Origin: Clostridiales bacterium
GTDB lineage: Bacteria > Bacillota > Clostridia > Peptostreptococcales > Anaerovoracaceae
Direction of reading: 5' to 3'
NCBI GenBank assembly: GCA_015243575.1
Contig: CP042469.1
Coordinates: forward strand, 1,764,929-1,828,928
DNA length: 64,000 nt
Shown: one piece after another, positions 44,618 through 53,897 of the stretch
How positions within the stretch are numbered: position 1 is the first letter of the stretch
Layout: every line of letters begins with the position of its first letter
Notes under the pieces: model-generated
Seen by the model: the letters and a program-made list of their open reading frames with translations, nothing else
Databases searched by the model: none
Told to the model about the DNA's origin: nothing
Made by a program: the position numbers and the translations under genes

Positions 44618-45884
44618 TACGAGTACCTCCGTCAGAGGGAAGCTTTATAGTGAAGGAAGTCCCCTTGCCGATCTCGCTTTCCACACTGATGCTTCCATTT
44701 AATTTACTGATTTCATTATATACAATATACAGGCCAAGTCCACCGCCGCTGTGATTTTCTTTTGTAGAAAAGAACGGATTAAAAATATTCGCCCTGATCT
44801 CTTCTGGAATGCCTCTTCCAGTATCGGTGATCATCACCGTTACTGCATCCTTTTCCTGACTGCAGTCTATACTGATTCGTCCGCCATTTTCCATGGCGTC
44901 CATGGCATTGATAATGATATTAATCAAGATCATTTCTAAGGATTCTAACACAGCGTAGATTACGATCTCTTCCTTGCAATTCAGTTCAATCTCAATATTA
45001 TTCTTGATCAGTGTATGCTCTTCAAAATCCAGAATGGAGTGGATTGCCTGTCTCAGATTGATTTCTTTCCAGGTCTCATTGGACATCCGGGAAAAGCGAA
45101 GGAGATTATCAATAATATCATTGGACCTGTCTACAGCAGTTTCCATCATACGAATTGCCTTGCCCTTTAATTCTTCATCATTTCCGGAACTTTTTTTAAG
45201 CAGATGGCAGTAATTGCGGATCAGACCCAAAGGGTTCCTGATTTCATGGGCAACACCTGCCGCAAGCTGCCCCACCGCAGTCATCTTGTTATCCTGAAGC
45301 ATTTGGCGATAGAGCGCACGCACCTCCGTAACATCATTCATCATCAGCAGTACCCTAGTCATCCTGTCAGCAAAATCCTGCATAGGAAAGGTAAACACCT
45401 CGAAGATACCATCTCTGATCTCGATTTCACCCTTACCGTTAGCACCGGTTGAAAACGTATCATTGATCAATCTACTCATGGTTTCAAACGAATGCTCATG
45501 AGTCCCAAAAATTGAATTCAGCTCCTGGCCGATAAGATGATATCGCTTTCGATTTAGATAACGGCACACCGCTTCATTTAAATTGATGATCGTGTAGTCG
45601 GAACCAACCTCAATCATGAACATGGTGAGGCTGTTGTAGGTAGTCTGAAGATCGTTCTTGCTCTCTGTGATCATATCCATTCTTTCTTTCATTTCAAAGT
45701 ACATGATACGATAGGATTCATAGACGATATAAGCAAGACATATGAAGGTAATAACAAAAATGAATATTACAATTTCAACTTTTTGAGAGTAATCCGGTTT
45801 GAGACCGGAGCGAGAGTAATTGTAATATAATAGAATGGATATCGATAGGATAAGAAATAAAACAAACCCTGCCCTGGCCTTCAT
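44610..45884 (-). CDS. Sensor histidine kinase (PAS, NtrB-like)
   Basis: A 424-residue membrane sensor kinase. Two hydrophobic segments near the N-terminus (about 5-20 and 36-55) span the membrane. A PAS domain follows (about 85-190, MIEVGSDYTIINLNEAVCRYL). HisKA carries GVAHEIRNPLGLIRNYCHLL with the phosphorylated His, and HATPase_c has the N box INAMDAMENGG and G boxes DTGRGIPEE and GGGLGLYIVYNEI. No periplasmic domain of any size is present, so it may sense a cytoplasmic or membrane signal. It overlaps yerC by 4 bp and the regulator by 8 bp. Confidence 0.92.
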   Translation of the reverse strand: MKARAGFVLFLILSISILLYYNYSRSGLKPDYSQKVEIVIFIFVITFICLAYIVYESYRIMYFEMKERMDMITESKNDLQTTYNSLTMFMIEVGSDYTIINLNEAVCRYLNRKRYHLIGQELNSIFGTHEHSFETMSRLINDTFSTGANGKGEIEIRDGIFEVFTFPMQDFADRMTRVLLMMNDVTEVRALYRQMLQDNKMTAVGQLAAGVAHEIRNPLGLIRNYCHLLKKSSGNDEELKGKAIRMMETAVDRSNDIIDNLLRFSRMSNETWKEINLRQAIHSILDFEEHTLIKNNIEIELNCKEEIVIYAVLESLEMILINIIINAMDAMENGGRISIDCSQEKDAVTVMITDTGRGIPEEIRANIFNPFFSTKENHSGGGLGLYIVYNEISKLNGSISVESEIGKGTSFTIKLPSDGGTRNG

Positions 45885-46177
45885 TTCTTCTGAATTCTTT
45901 CCAGAATTCTGCGATAGCCATCAGCGCCGTAGGTAAGACATTTATTGATACGGCTTATGGTTGCCGTGCTTGCTTTTGTAATTTCTTCAATTTCATTATA
46001 GGTCTTATGCTCATGAAGCAGCTTTGCTACATGCCAACGCTGAGAAATTGCATGAATCTCGTTGATTGTGCAGATATCTTCGAAAAATCGATAGCAATCT
46101 TCCTCCGATTCCAGTGCAAGGATCGCCTGGAAGAGCTCGTCAATTTCCTCGTTTTTAAATCTGGATTCATAACTCAT
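45881..46177 (-). CDS. TrpR-like YerC/YecD family protein
   Basis: From the ATG at 46177 (GGGAGAG upstream) this is a 99-residue protein of the YerC/YecD group of TrpR-fold proteins. The helical core SEEDCYRFFEDICTINEIHAISQRWHVAKLL and the recognition region HKTYNEIEEITKASTATISRINKCLTYGADGYRR are typical. Its ATGA overlaps the kinase gene. Such proteins bind DNA in the TrpR manner but their ligands are unknown, so its presence as the first gene of a two-component operon suggests an autoregulatory or amino-acid-responsive role. Confidence 0.88.
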   Translation of the reverse strand: MSYESRFKNEEIDELFQAILALESEEDCYRFFEDICTINEIHAISQRWHVAKLLHEHKTYNEIEEITKASTATISRINKCLTYGADGYRRILERIQKK

Positions 46178-46327
46178 TTTTATAATCTCTCCCTTCCCAA
46201 TGGGACATTTTCTAGTAAAGCACCGACTATTCTCGAACCAAAGCAATCAGAGATGTATTTTATGAATCAATCAATTACTTTAGTACTTTATCACTTTACA
46301 GCACAATTATAACATTATCGTATTTAC

Positions 46328-46356
46328 TTGACAACAGCATTTTTTTCCATTAATAT
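46328..46356 (+). promoter_or_regulatory. Sigma-A promoter of the P-type ATPase
   Basis: TTGACA (46328-46333), exactly 17 bp, then TAATAT (46351-46356). It is a near-perfect vegetative promoter whose start point would fall at the beginning of the yybP-ykoY aptamer. Confidence 0.85.
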
Positions 46357-46364
46357 CTAATCAT

Positions 46365-46495
46365 AAAAGGGAGTAGTTTTAAGTTTATTGATCAACAACC
46401 GACACGCGCGTGTCTGGTCATAAGCCCGCTAGGTAACAAGACTTTTAACATAATTTACAGCTTTTTGCGAATGTTATGTTTAAGGTCTTTTTTTT
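46365..46495 (+). promoter_or_regulatory. yybP-ykoY (Mn2+) riboswitch with terminator
   Basis: The leader has the conserved block AAAAGGGAGTAG (46365-46376), a GACACGCGCGTGTC hairpin (46401-46414) preceded by CAACAACC, CATAAGCCCGCTAGG and a closing AACAAGACTTTT, as in Mn2+-sensing yybP-ykoY elements. P1 would pair AAAAG with CTTTT. The overlapping terminator AAGACTTTTAACATAA (46438-46453) with TTATGTTTAAGGTCTT (46474-46489) and a T-run excludes P1. So ligand binding should favour read-through of the ATPase gene. Confidence 0.85.
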
Positions 46496-46583
46496 ATCGA
46501 GAAAATTCACGATCTCATTATATATCAATAGACATGAATATGCAAAGAGTCAATCATACGAACATAACGGAGGTATATGAAAA

Positions 46584-49244
46584 ATGTTTGAGCAGCAGAA
46601 AATTCAAGATGTATTCAAGGAAGTAGATGTAGAACCAAATATAGGCCTGAGCGACAAGGAAGCAAAAGAACGCCTGGAGAAGAACGGTCCCAACGCATTT
46701 CAGGAAAAGAAAGCAAAAACGAAGCTGCAAATGTTCCTGTCACAGCTTCGCGATCCAATGATTTATATCCTGTTTGGCGCCGTAGTGATTTCTTTATTTT
46801 TGAAAGAAGTCAGCGACGCGGTTATCATTCTGGCCGTCATCCTTTTAAATGCAGTGATAGGAATGGTTCAGGAATCCAAAGCAGAGAAATCTCTTGAAGC
46901 ATTGAAAAAACTCTCCAGTCCCACAGCTCTTGTCAGAAGAAATGGCGTTCCTATTGAGGTTCCGGCAGCTGATCTTGTTCCTGGAGATATCGTACTCCTG
47001 GAAGCTGGCCGAATTATTCCTGCCGATCTGAGGCTCATCAACACCGTCAATATGAAGGTTGAAGAATCTGCCCTGACAGGAGAATCAGTTCCGGTACAAA
47101 AAGATGCTGAATTCATTGCCAAAGGTGAAGTCACTCTGGGTGACCGACTCAATATGGCCTACCTGTCAACCAGTGTTGCTTATGGAAGAGGGGAAGGCGT
47201 CGTTGTTAAAACCGGTATGGAGACGGAGATCGGAAAAATCGCCAAGATGATCAGTGAAAGCGTTGATGAAATGACACCCCTCCAGAAACGTCTGGGAGAT
47301 CTGGGCAAACTGCTTGGTATCCTTGCGGTAGTTCTGTGCGTTACCCTGTTTGTGGTAGCTCTTGTTCAGGGCCGAGATATTATGGAAATGCTCCTGACTG
47401 CCATTTCACTGGCCGTTGCGGCAATTCCTGAAGGTCTGCCTGCTGTGGTTACCATCGTGCTGGCACTTGGTGTACAGCGCATGGTCAAGGTTCATACGAT
47501 TGTAAGGAAACTTCCCGCAGTAGAAACATTGGGCTCTGTCAGCATTGTCTGTTCCGACAAAACCGGCACCTTAACCCAGAATAAAATGACCGTTACAAAG
47601 GTCTATGTTGATGATACTTTAAAGCAGGTCGATGGACTGAATTATGATACTGACAAACTGTTCATCGATGGATTTGTACTTTGCACGGATGCTTCCATCG
47701 AAGGAAACTCCAGACTTGGCGACCCAACGGAGCTTGCCCTTCTCGATATGGGGCTTTTCTACGGAATCAATAAAAAATCTCTGGAGGCATCGGATCCTCG
47801 CATCAATGAACTTGCCTTTGACTCTGACAGAAAAATGATGACGACAGTCCATAAAGCTTCTTCCGGAAAGGTGATTGCCTATACAAAGGGGGCCATGGAC
47901 AGAATTATCAACAATTGCAATGAAATCATGATAAATGGAACCATTCGCCCGATTACTGACGAGGACAAAGTAAAAATTCAAGCAGCTGCAAAGGAAATGG
48001 CTTCCATGGCGCTGCGCGTTCTCGCTCTGGCCATCAAACTGGAAGATGACTCTGCTACAGAATCAAACCTCGTCTTTGCAGGTCTTGTAGGAATGATCGA
48101 TCCGCCAAGACCGGAAGCAAAGGATGCAGTTACAATTTTCAAGGGTGCATCTGTGACAACCATTATGATCACAGGAGATCATATCGATACCGCCTATGCC
48201 ATCGCCAAGGAGCTAGGTATTGTAGAAAGAGAAGATCAGTGCATCACAGGGGATACGCTGAACCATATGTCTCAGGAGCAGCTAAACACCGCGGTACCGA
48301 ATCTCAGAGTATTCGCTAGAGTATCGCCGGAAAACAAAGTCATGATTGTGAACGCCTTCCGGTCTCACGGACATATTGTTTCCATGACCGGTGATGGGGT
48401 AAACGATGCTCCCTCCCTGAAGGCCGCTGACATTGGTGTTGCAATGGGAATCACAGGGACTGACGTTGCCAAGGGCGCTGCGGACATGGTTCTGACCGAT
48501 GATAATTTCGCAACCATTCAGAAAGCCATTGAAGAAGGGCGAAACATCTACAATAATATTAAAAAGTCGGTATTGTTCCTGCTTTCCTCCAACCTGGGTG
48601 AAATCATTACTATGTTTGTTGCGATCATTGCAGGCTTAGCATCACCGCTGAAAGCGATCCATATTCTCTGGGTCAACCTGATCACAGACTCACTTCCCGG
48701 TTTGGCTCTGGGCGTCGATACGGGCGATCCGGATATCATGAAGCAGGCTCCAAGAGATCCAAAGGAAAGTCTCTTTGCGAACGGAGGACTCGCAATTACA
48801 ATATTCTTTGGCTGTGTCATCGGTGGAATCACTTTGGGCGCATTTCTGGCAACGCCGATAGCAATGCTTCTGGATGCAGGTCAGTCGATCACTCTGGCAA
48901 ATCTGAAAGCTGTGATGGCAGATGAAAGCATATATGTACAATGTCAGACTTACGCATTCACAACTCTTGCGGTATCGCAGCTGTTTAACGCTATCGGCAT
49001 GAGAAATCTGAACCGTTCCGTCTTCCGCTTCAATCATCTGGAAAACAAAATGATGATTATTGCGTTCGTCATTGGAATACTGCTCCAGGTAGCAGTAACG
49101 GAAATCGATGTACTCATCGAGGTATTTGGAACGATGGAACTGAGCATCAGGGAATGGCTCTCACTGATCGCACTATCCACAGCACCCATTTGGTTCCACG
49201 AACTGTTCGTTCTCATTAAGTTTATAAAGAAAAAAGCAGCTTAA
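46584..49244 (+). CDS. SERCA-like P-type cation ATPase
   Basis: An 886-residue P2A-type ATPase with about ten membrane helices. The phosphorylated Asp325 lies in CSDKTGTLTQ, the dephosphorylation motif is TGES at 165-168, and PEGLPA is at 282-287. Residues that bind Ca2+ in SERCA are conserved: Asn and Glu in SSNLGEIITMF and Asn/Thr/Asp in LWVNLITDSLPG. The family exports Ca2+ and often Mn2+. The upstream Mn2+ riboswitch favours Mn2+ as a physiological substrate. RBS ACGGAGG. A strong terminator follows. It is divergent from the yerC operon. Confidence 0.93.
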   Translation: MFEQQKIQDVFKEVDVEPNIGLSDKEAKERLEKNGPNAFQEKKAKTKLQMFLSQLRDPMIYILFGAVVISLFLKEVSDAVIILAVILLNAVIGMVQESKAEKSLEALKKLSSPTALVRRNGVPIEVPAADLVPGDIVLLEAGRIIPADLRLINTVNMKVEESALTGESVPVQKDAEFIAKGEVTLGDRLNMAYLSTSVAYGRGEGVVVKTGMETEIGKIAKMISESVDEMTPLQKRLGDLGKLLGILAVVLCVTLFVVALVQGRDIMEMLLTAISLAVAAIPEGLPAVVTIVLALGVQRMVKVHTIVRKLPAVETLGSVSIVCSDKTGTLTQNKMTVTKVYVDDTLKQVDGLNYDTDKLFIDGFVLCTDASIEGNSRLGDPTELALLDMGLFYGINKKSLEASDPRINELAFDSDRKMMTTVHKASSGKVIAYTKGAMDRIINNCNEIMINGTIRPITDEDKVKIQAAAKEMASMALRVLALAIKLEDDSATESNLVFAGLVGMIDPPRPEAKDAVTIFKGASVTTIMITGDHIDTAYAIAKELGIVEREDQCITGDTLNHMSQEQLNTAVPNLRVFARVSPENKVMIVNAFRSHGHIVSMTGDGVNDAPSLKAADIGVAMGITGTDVAKGAADMVLTDDNFATIQKAIEEGRNIYNNIKKSVLFLLSSNLGEIITMFVAIIAGLASPLKAIHILWVNLITDSLPGLALGVDTGDPDIMKQAPRDPKESLFANGGLAITIFFGCVIGGITLGAFLATPIAMLLDAGQSITLANLKAVMADESIYVQCQTYAFTTLAVSQLFNAIGMRNLNRSVFRFNHLENKMMIIAFVIGILLQVAVTEIDVLIEVFGTMELSIREWLSLIALSTAPIWFHELFVLIKFIKKKAA

Positions 49245-49290
49245 TGGTGAACCACCTAATAAATAAAAAAATACTTTGAAACTATAAAAA

Positions 49291-49338
49291 AAGATGCTCA
49301 TCACAACTGCCTGTGCAGCGTTTGAGCATCTTTTTTGG
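49291..49338 (+). terminator. Terminator after the P-type ATPase gene
   Basis: AAGATGCTCA (49291-49300) and TGAGCATCTT (49323-49332) form a 10-bp stem with A-runs before and a TTTT tail after, a strong terminator 47 bp past the stop. Confidence 0.85.
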
Positions 49339-49497
49339 CGATTTATTTAGGGGAAACACTGGTTAAAATTCAGGAGCTAACTCCGGTTAAAGCAGTGCTT
49401 CAGTTATGTTCACGCCGCTGCGTGTTAAGCCGATAAAAAGGCTGATCACTTGCAACAGCGCTGCAGACTAAGCTTGTCCTCTTTTTAGATATCATTG

Positions 49498-50190
49498 TTA
49501 CAGTTGACGCAGAGCGTCTACAAGCGCGGTTTTTTCCTTCGCTTTTGCATCCTTTGTTTTGATGATTCTAGCTGGCACACCTGCCACAACGGCATTTTCC
49601 GGTACATCTTCTATAACGACGGCTCCTGCTGCTACGACAGCACCTTTTCCCACACGGATTCCTTCCAGAACCACTGCATTGGCTCCAATGACAACTTCAT
49701 CCTCTACGATGACCGGCAGTGCACTGGGCGGCTCAATGACCCCCGCAAGGACGCAGCCTGCACCAATATGGCAGTTCTTCCCCACAGTAGCTCTTCCTCC
49801 CAGGACCACGTTCATATCGATCATGGTGCCGTCGCCGATTTCCGCTCCGATGTTGATGACTGCTCCCATCATGATTACTACATGCTCTCCGATTTTCACA
49901 TGCTCTCTGATGATGGCGCCGGGTTCAATTCTTGCATTCATATTTTTTACATCAAGCAGCGGTATCGCCGAATTTCTGCGATCATTTTCCACGACGATAT
50001 CTTCTATTTCTTCCGCATACTGTTCCAACACCGGCTTGATATCAGACCATTCTCCAAAGATGATCCTGTCATTGCTGCCGAATACTCTGCAGTTTTCGAA
50101 AGGGAGAGGGTTCCGTTCCTTTATATAAACCTTAACAGGAGTTTTTTTCTCTGCGTTGCTGATATACTGAATAATTTCTTTTGCATTCAT
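49498..50190 (-). CDS. dapH: Tetrahydrodipicolinate N-acetyltransferase
   Basis: A 230-residue enzyme with the left-handed beta helix of hexapeptide transferases: repeats such as [56 protein letters not shown] and [27 protein letters not shown]. The N-terminal domain (about 1-80) begins [22 protein letters not shown], as in DapH/YkuQ. It acetylates tetrahydrodipicolinate in the acetylase branch of lysine synthesis. It is the last gene of the lysine operon and overlaps dapB by 4 bp. Confidence 0.93.
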   Translation of the reverse strand: MNAKEIIQYISNAEKKTPVKVYIKERNPLPFENCRVFGSNDRIIFGEWSDIKPVLEQYAEEIEDIVVENDRRNSAIPLLDVKNMNARIEPGAIIREHVKIGEHVVIMMGAVINIGAEIGDGTMIDMNVVLGGRATVGKNCHIGAGCVLAGVIEPPSALPVIVEDEVVIGANAVVLEGIRVGKGAVVAAGAVVIEDVPENAVVAGVPARIIKTKDAKAKEKTALVDALRQL

Positions 50191-50939
50191 TCTGTCACCT
50201 CTTTTTTAAATAACACGTCATTCATATCGTATAAGTCGGGGTTCTGACCTGCAGCAAATTTTGCTGCCTGAACCGCTCCCGTGGCGAAGATCTGCCTGGA
50301 GTGAGCCTGATGAGTAATCTCAAGGATTTCATCCTCACCCGCAAATAGGACGGTATGCTCTCCTGCAATGGTTCCTCCCCTTACAGAGTGAATTCCGATT
50401 TCATCACCCCGCTTGCCAAAACCCTCTCTGCCGTATTTCTTTTCATACTCCCTGCCTTCTTCCACTGCCTGCAAGAGCATTTTTGCTGTTCCGCTTGGCG
50501 AATCCAGCTTCATTTTATGATGTTTTTCTATAATTTCGATATCGAAAACATCCCTTAAAACCGGCGTGATCTGCCGGAGTACCTGTTGAAACACAGTGAT
50601 GCCCAATGAAAAGTTCGCTGTATAAACGACCGGTACCGTTTGAGACAATTGTTCAATTTCCTTAATCTGCTCCGCAGAGTATCCTGTGGTCGCAAATACC
50701 ACCGGAGTATGATTTTTCTCTGCGTAGGATACGATCATATCAAGATTGGAGGGATGGCTGAAATCGATGATAACGTCAAGCTTACCGCCTATTTGGCCGA
50801 GTTCACTGTTATATTCAGGACTGACGATTCCCGCGCATTCCACTCCACTGGTTTTTTCGATTGTTTCCTTGACAAGACGGCCCATTCTGCCATATCCCAC
50901 AAGCCCAATTTTTAATGTTTCCTGTCTGTCTTTTTCCAT
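50187..50939 (-). CDS. dapB: 4-hydroxy-tetrahydrodipicolinate reductase
   Basis: A 251-residue DapB. The nucleotide-binding motif is [10 protein letters not shown], the substrate region includes [21 protein letters not shown] with the conserved HHxxKxDxPSGT, and GIHSVRGG follows. It reduces HTPA to tetrahydrodipicolinate with NAD(P)H. The ATG at 50939 is preferred because AAGGAA lies 7 bases before it; the ATG two codons upstream (50945) is too close to that site. It follows dapA by 19 bp and overlaps dapH by 4 bp. Confidence 0.94.
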   Translation of the reverse strand: MEKDRQETLKIGLVGYGRMGRLVKETIEKTSGVECAGIVSPEYNSELGQIGGKLDVIIDFSHPSNLDMIVSYAEKNHTPVVFATTGYSAEQIKEIEQLSQTVPVVYTANFSLGITVFQQVLRQITPVLRDVFDIEIIEKHHKMKLDSPSGTAKMLLQAVEEGREYEKKYGREGFGKRGDEIGIHSVRGGTIAGEHTVLFAGEDEILEITHQAHSRQIFATGAVQAAKFAAGQNPDLYDMNDVLFKKEVTE

Positions 50940-50958
50940 TCCCATTTCCTTTTCTATA

Positions 50959-51855
50959 CTAGACCGCCGTCAGCAATCTTTTCTGGTCATAAAGAATCTG
51001 CATTGTTTTAATCAGATATGCTCTTGCATCTTCATCCATTTCGTAAAGAGGCAGGCGATATTTTCCGACACCCATATCCATCACATTCATGGCTTCTTTG
51101 ATTGGGATCGGATTTGTCTCAATGAACAGCGCATTGATGAAATCCAAATATTTCAGCTGGATTTCCTTTGCAAGACTCACATCACCCTCAAGATATGCAG
51201 TCACAAGTCGATGCATCTCACTGGGAATGATGTTTGCAGCTACAGAGATGACACCAGCGCCACCAACTGACATCAAAGGCACGATCATATCGTCATTTCC
51301 GGAATAAAGCGCAAAGTTTTCATCTGCAAGCCTTGCGATTTTTGCTACGAAGGAAATATCCCCGCTTGCTTCTTTTATCCCTGCAATATTCTTATGCTGA
51401 CTGAGCTCTTTCAATGCCTCGTAACTAAGGCTGCAGCCTGTTCTTCCCGGAACATTATATAAGATTACCGGGATGGAAACCGCATCTGCGATTTCAGTGA
51501 AATGATGGATCATACCGGCCTTGTTAGTCTTATTATAATAGGGGGTGATGACCAAGAGGCCGTCAGCTCCCATCTTCTCGTATTTGATGCTCTGCTCTTT
51601 GGCAACCAGCGTATTATTGGAGCCGCTTCCCACGATGATAGGAATTCTTTTCTCGGCGGCCTCGATGGAAACCTCTACAATCTTATCTCTTTCGGTAACC
51701 GTAAGAGCCGGAGTTTCCGCAGTAGTTCCCAAAATGCAGATCCCGTCGGTACCTTCTTCGATATGCCAGTGAATCAATTCACGGATCTTATCGTAATTCA
51801 CGCTTCCGTCTTCGTGAAAGGGCGTAATTAACGCTACTATCGATCCTCTAATCAT
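50959..51855 (-). CDS. dapA: 4-hydroxy-tetrahydrodipicolinate synthase
   Basis: A 298-residue DapA of the class I aldolase superfamily. Visible elements are the GTTAETPALT motif near residue 43, YNVPGRTG with the catalytic Tyr, and GIKEASGD with the Schiff-base Lys. It condenses pyruvate with aspartate semialdehyde, the first committed step of lysine synthesis. GGGAG lies 8 bases before the ATG. It sits between dapF and dapB in the lysine operon. Gram-positive DapA enzymes are generally not lysine-inhibited, so control probably rests on the riboswitch and LysC. Confidence 0.95.
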   Translation of the reverse strand: MIRGSIVALITPFHEDGSVNYDKIRELIHWHIEEGTDGICILGTTAETPALTVTERDKIVEVSIEAAEKRIPIIVGSGSNNTLVAKEQSIKYEKMGADGLLVITPYYNKTNKAGMIHHFTEIADAVSIPVILYNVPGRTGCSLSYEALKELSQHKNIAGIKEASGDISFVAKIARLADENFALYSGNDDMIVPLMSVGGAGVISVAANIIPSEMHRLVTAYLEGDVSLAKEIQLKYLDFINALFIETNPIPIKEAMNVMDMGVGKYRLPLYEMDEDARAYLIKTMQILYDQKRLLTAV

Positions 51856-51870
51856 AGGTATTTCTCCCTT

Positions 51871-52689
51871 CTATTCTTCAAAACACCCCTGCCCGACCTT
51901 CACAGCCGGACCGGTCATCATAACTTCATCATCATTCCTTTGATTGATATGCAGTGTACCAAGTGGGAGCCGCACGTCAGTTTCCCTGCTGCATTTCCCT
52001 TCCAAAGCACCGATCACAACACTGGCACAGGCACCGGTTCCGCAGGCATAGGTCATTCCTGCTCCCCGTTCATAAGTCATAAGTTTCAATGTTTTCTCAT
52101 CGATGACCTGAACCATATTGACATTGGTTTTTTCGGTGAAAATAGGATGTTCACAGAGATCCTTGCCCAATCGCTCCAGATCCTCTTCTTCCAGATCCTC
52201 AAGCCATACAACGGTGTGAATGGTTCCCATAAAGCAGCTGCTTACTGTAATCTGTCTATTTTCTAGTGAGATGTTCTGTTTCAGGAACGTTTCTTTCTCT
52301 GTTTTGATCCCGCAGCGCTCTGGATCAAAATCTGGTTTTCCCATATTGATTTCAACCAGAAAAGGATCCCGGCAGACCACTTTGACTCCCATGATTCCTG
52401 CCAGCGTAACCACTTCATACTCCTCGTCAAGGCATAGACCTTCATCGAAGCAAAACTTGGCAAAACACCGAATCCCGTTCCCGCACATGGGAGCACGGCT
52501 CCCATCACTGTTATAGTAAACCATCTCCATTGGATTTGTTTTGACGATGATCAATCCGTCAGCTCCAATCCCCAAGGTTCTGTGGCAAATCTGCATCGCC
52601 AGCGCCGGATAGTCCCGATCACCTGCGGTCTTTTCTGAAAGTATGATAAAGTCGTTGCCGCAGCCGTGATACTTGGTAAAAGCAATCAT
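51871..52689 (-). CDS. dapF: Diaminopimelate epimerase
   Basis: A 272-residue DapF. Both active-site cysteines are visible, in MCGNGIRCFAKF and in YACGTGACAS, and the N-terminus FTKYHGCGNDFIIL is typical. It converts LL- to meso-diaminopimelate. The ATG at 52689 begins 2 bp after the lysC stop codon and has no clear RBS, so translation may be coupled to lysC; a GTG at 52713 inside lysC is the alternative. Confidence 0.94.
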   Translation of the reverse strand: MIAFTKYHGCGNDFIILSEKTAGDRDYPALAMQICHRTLGIGADGLIIVKTNPMEMVYYNSDGSRAPMCGNGIRCFAKFCFDEGLCLDEEYEVVTLAGIMGVKVVCRDPFLVEINMGKPDFDPERCGIKTEKETFLKQNISLENRQITVSSCFMGTIHTVVWLEDLEEEDLERLGKDLCEHPIFTEKTNVNMVQVIDEKTLKLMTYERGAGMTYACGTGACASVVIGALEGKCSRETDVRLPLGTLHINQRNDDEVMMTGPAVKVGQGCFEE

Positions 52690-52691
52690 GA

Positions 52692-53897
52692 CTAGAGACC
52701 AAAGGCTTCGCACAAAGCGATAACTGCTTTTATTTTTTCATCTCTGTTCACGGTCACAGAAATCGAAATTTCAGAAGTTGTGATCTGATAATACATGATG
52801 CCTTCCTGTGCAAGAATGGAAAAAACCTTACTGGCTACGCCTGTTGCTGTTGCCATTCCCACACCTACCAAGGACAGAATGGAAAGGTTCGGCTGCTTCT
52901 CAATGGTAATTTCGCTCAGCAGTTCATGACTTTCAATTGCACGGTCCAGATCCTTGGATTGAGCATCTGTGCAGCTGAAGGAAACGGTGCATGTATTGTC
53001 TGCTGAAGTCTGCTTTGAGATCATATCCACATTGATATGCAGGTCAGCTAGAAGCTGAAACAGCTTGGCGATAGCAACACCGTCATTGGCAATCCCTCTC
53101 AGTGAATAGATCGAACAATCGTCCGATATACTGATACCGGTAACCGGCATGTCTTCAATATAAATGCTATCATTCATAACGTAAGTTCCCTTTCTTTCAT
53201 TACCTTCCAAAGATTTACCAATATATACTTTCACATTATATTTTTTAGCGATTTCAACGCTTCTGGTTTCCAGTATGCCAGCACCTGTAGATGCCAGCTC
53301 CATCATTTCGTCGTAAGTAATCTGATCCAGCTTTTTTGCTTTCGGATATATTTTGGGGTCCGCTGTAAAAATCGCATCTACGTCGGAGTAGATCTCACAA
53401 TCCCAACCCAGCTGAGCCGCTATGGCTACCGCAGTGATATCAGAGCCGCCCCGGCCCAAAGTGGTAATATCGCCGCCTTCGCTGATGCCCTGAAAACCTG
53501 TGAGCACCACGACCTTGCCTTCTCTCAGAAACTGTTCGGTACGCTCCGTATTGATTTCCTTGATCTTTGCTTTTGAGTGATGATCTGTCGTAATAAATCC
53601 GGATTGAAATCCGGTCATCGATACAGCCGGAACACCGAGGTTTTGTAGCGCAATGGCCAGAAGTGCTACGGTTTTTTGTTCCCCAGTAGCAAGCAGTGCA
53701 TCCAGCTCTCTTTTGGGAATCTCGCTTCCTGCTTCATGGGCTAGGGCAATCAATTCATCTGTGGTGCCTCCCATGGCACTTGCAACAATTACGATTCCGT
53801 CACCCTCTTTTCGGAAGGATGCAATATGTTTTGCAACTGCACGAATTTTCTCTATACTATCCAGGCTAGTTCCGCCATATTTTTGGACTACGTTCAT
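52692..53897 (-). CDS. lysC: Aspartate kinase
   Basis: A 401-residue monofunctional aspartokinase of the alpha/beta type. The kinase domain starts KYGGTSL (residues 5-11) and includes TLGRGGSD. Two ACT domains follow from about residue 260, with YSLRGIANDGVAIAKLFQLLADLHINVDMI and LVGVGMATATGVASKVFSIL. It catalyses the first step of the aspartate family and is likely feedback-regulated by lysine, with or without threonine. The start has GAGGAGG 7 bases upstream and overlaps lysA by 4 bp. Its position in the lysine-riboswitch operon supports a lysine-specific isozyme. Confidence 0.95.
   Translation of the reverse strand: MNVVQKYGGTSLDSIEKIRAVAKHIASFRKEGDGIVIVASAMGGTTDELIALAHEAGSEIPKRELDALLATGEQKTVALLAIALQNLGVPAVSMTGFQSGFITTDHHSKAKIKEINTERTEQFLREGKVVVLTGFQGISEGGDITTLGRGGSDITAVAIAAQLGWDCEIYSDVDAIFTADPKIYPKAKKLDQITYDEMMELASTGAGILETRSVEIAKKYNVKVYIGKSLEGNERKGTYVMNDSIYIEDMPVTGISISDDCSIYSLRGIANDGVAIAKLFQLLADLHINVDMISKQTSADNTCTVSFSCTDAQSKDLDRAIESHELLSEITIEKQPNLSILSLVGVGMATATGVASKVFSILAQEGIMYYQITTSEISISVTVNRDEKIKAVIALCEAFGL

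Noticed and set aside
49495-50247. 250-codon plus-strand frame opposite dapH
   Set aside because: It is a shadow of dapH: its composition is non-protein-like and it has no RBS.
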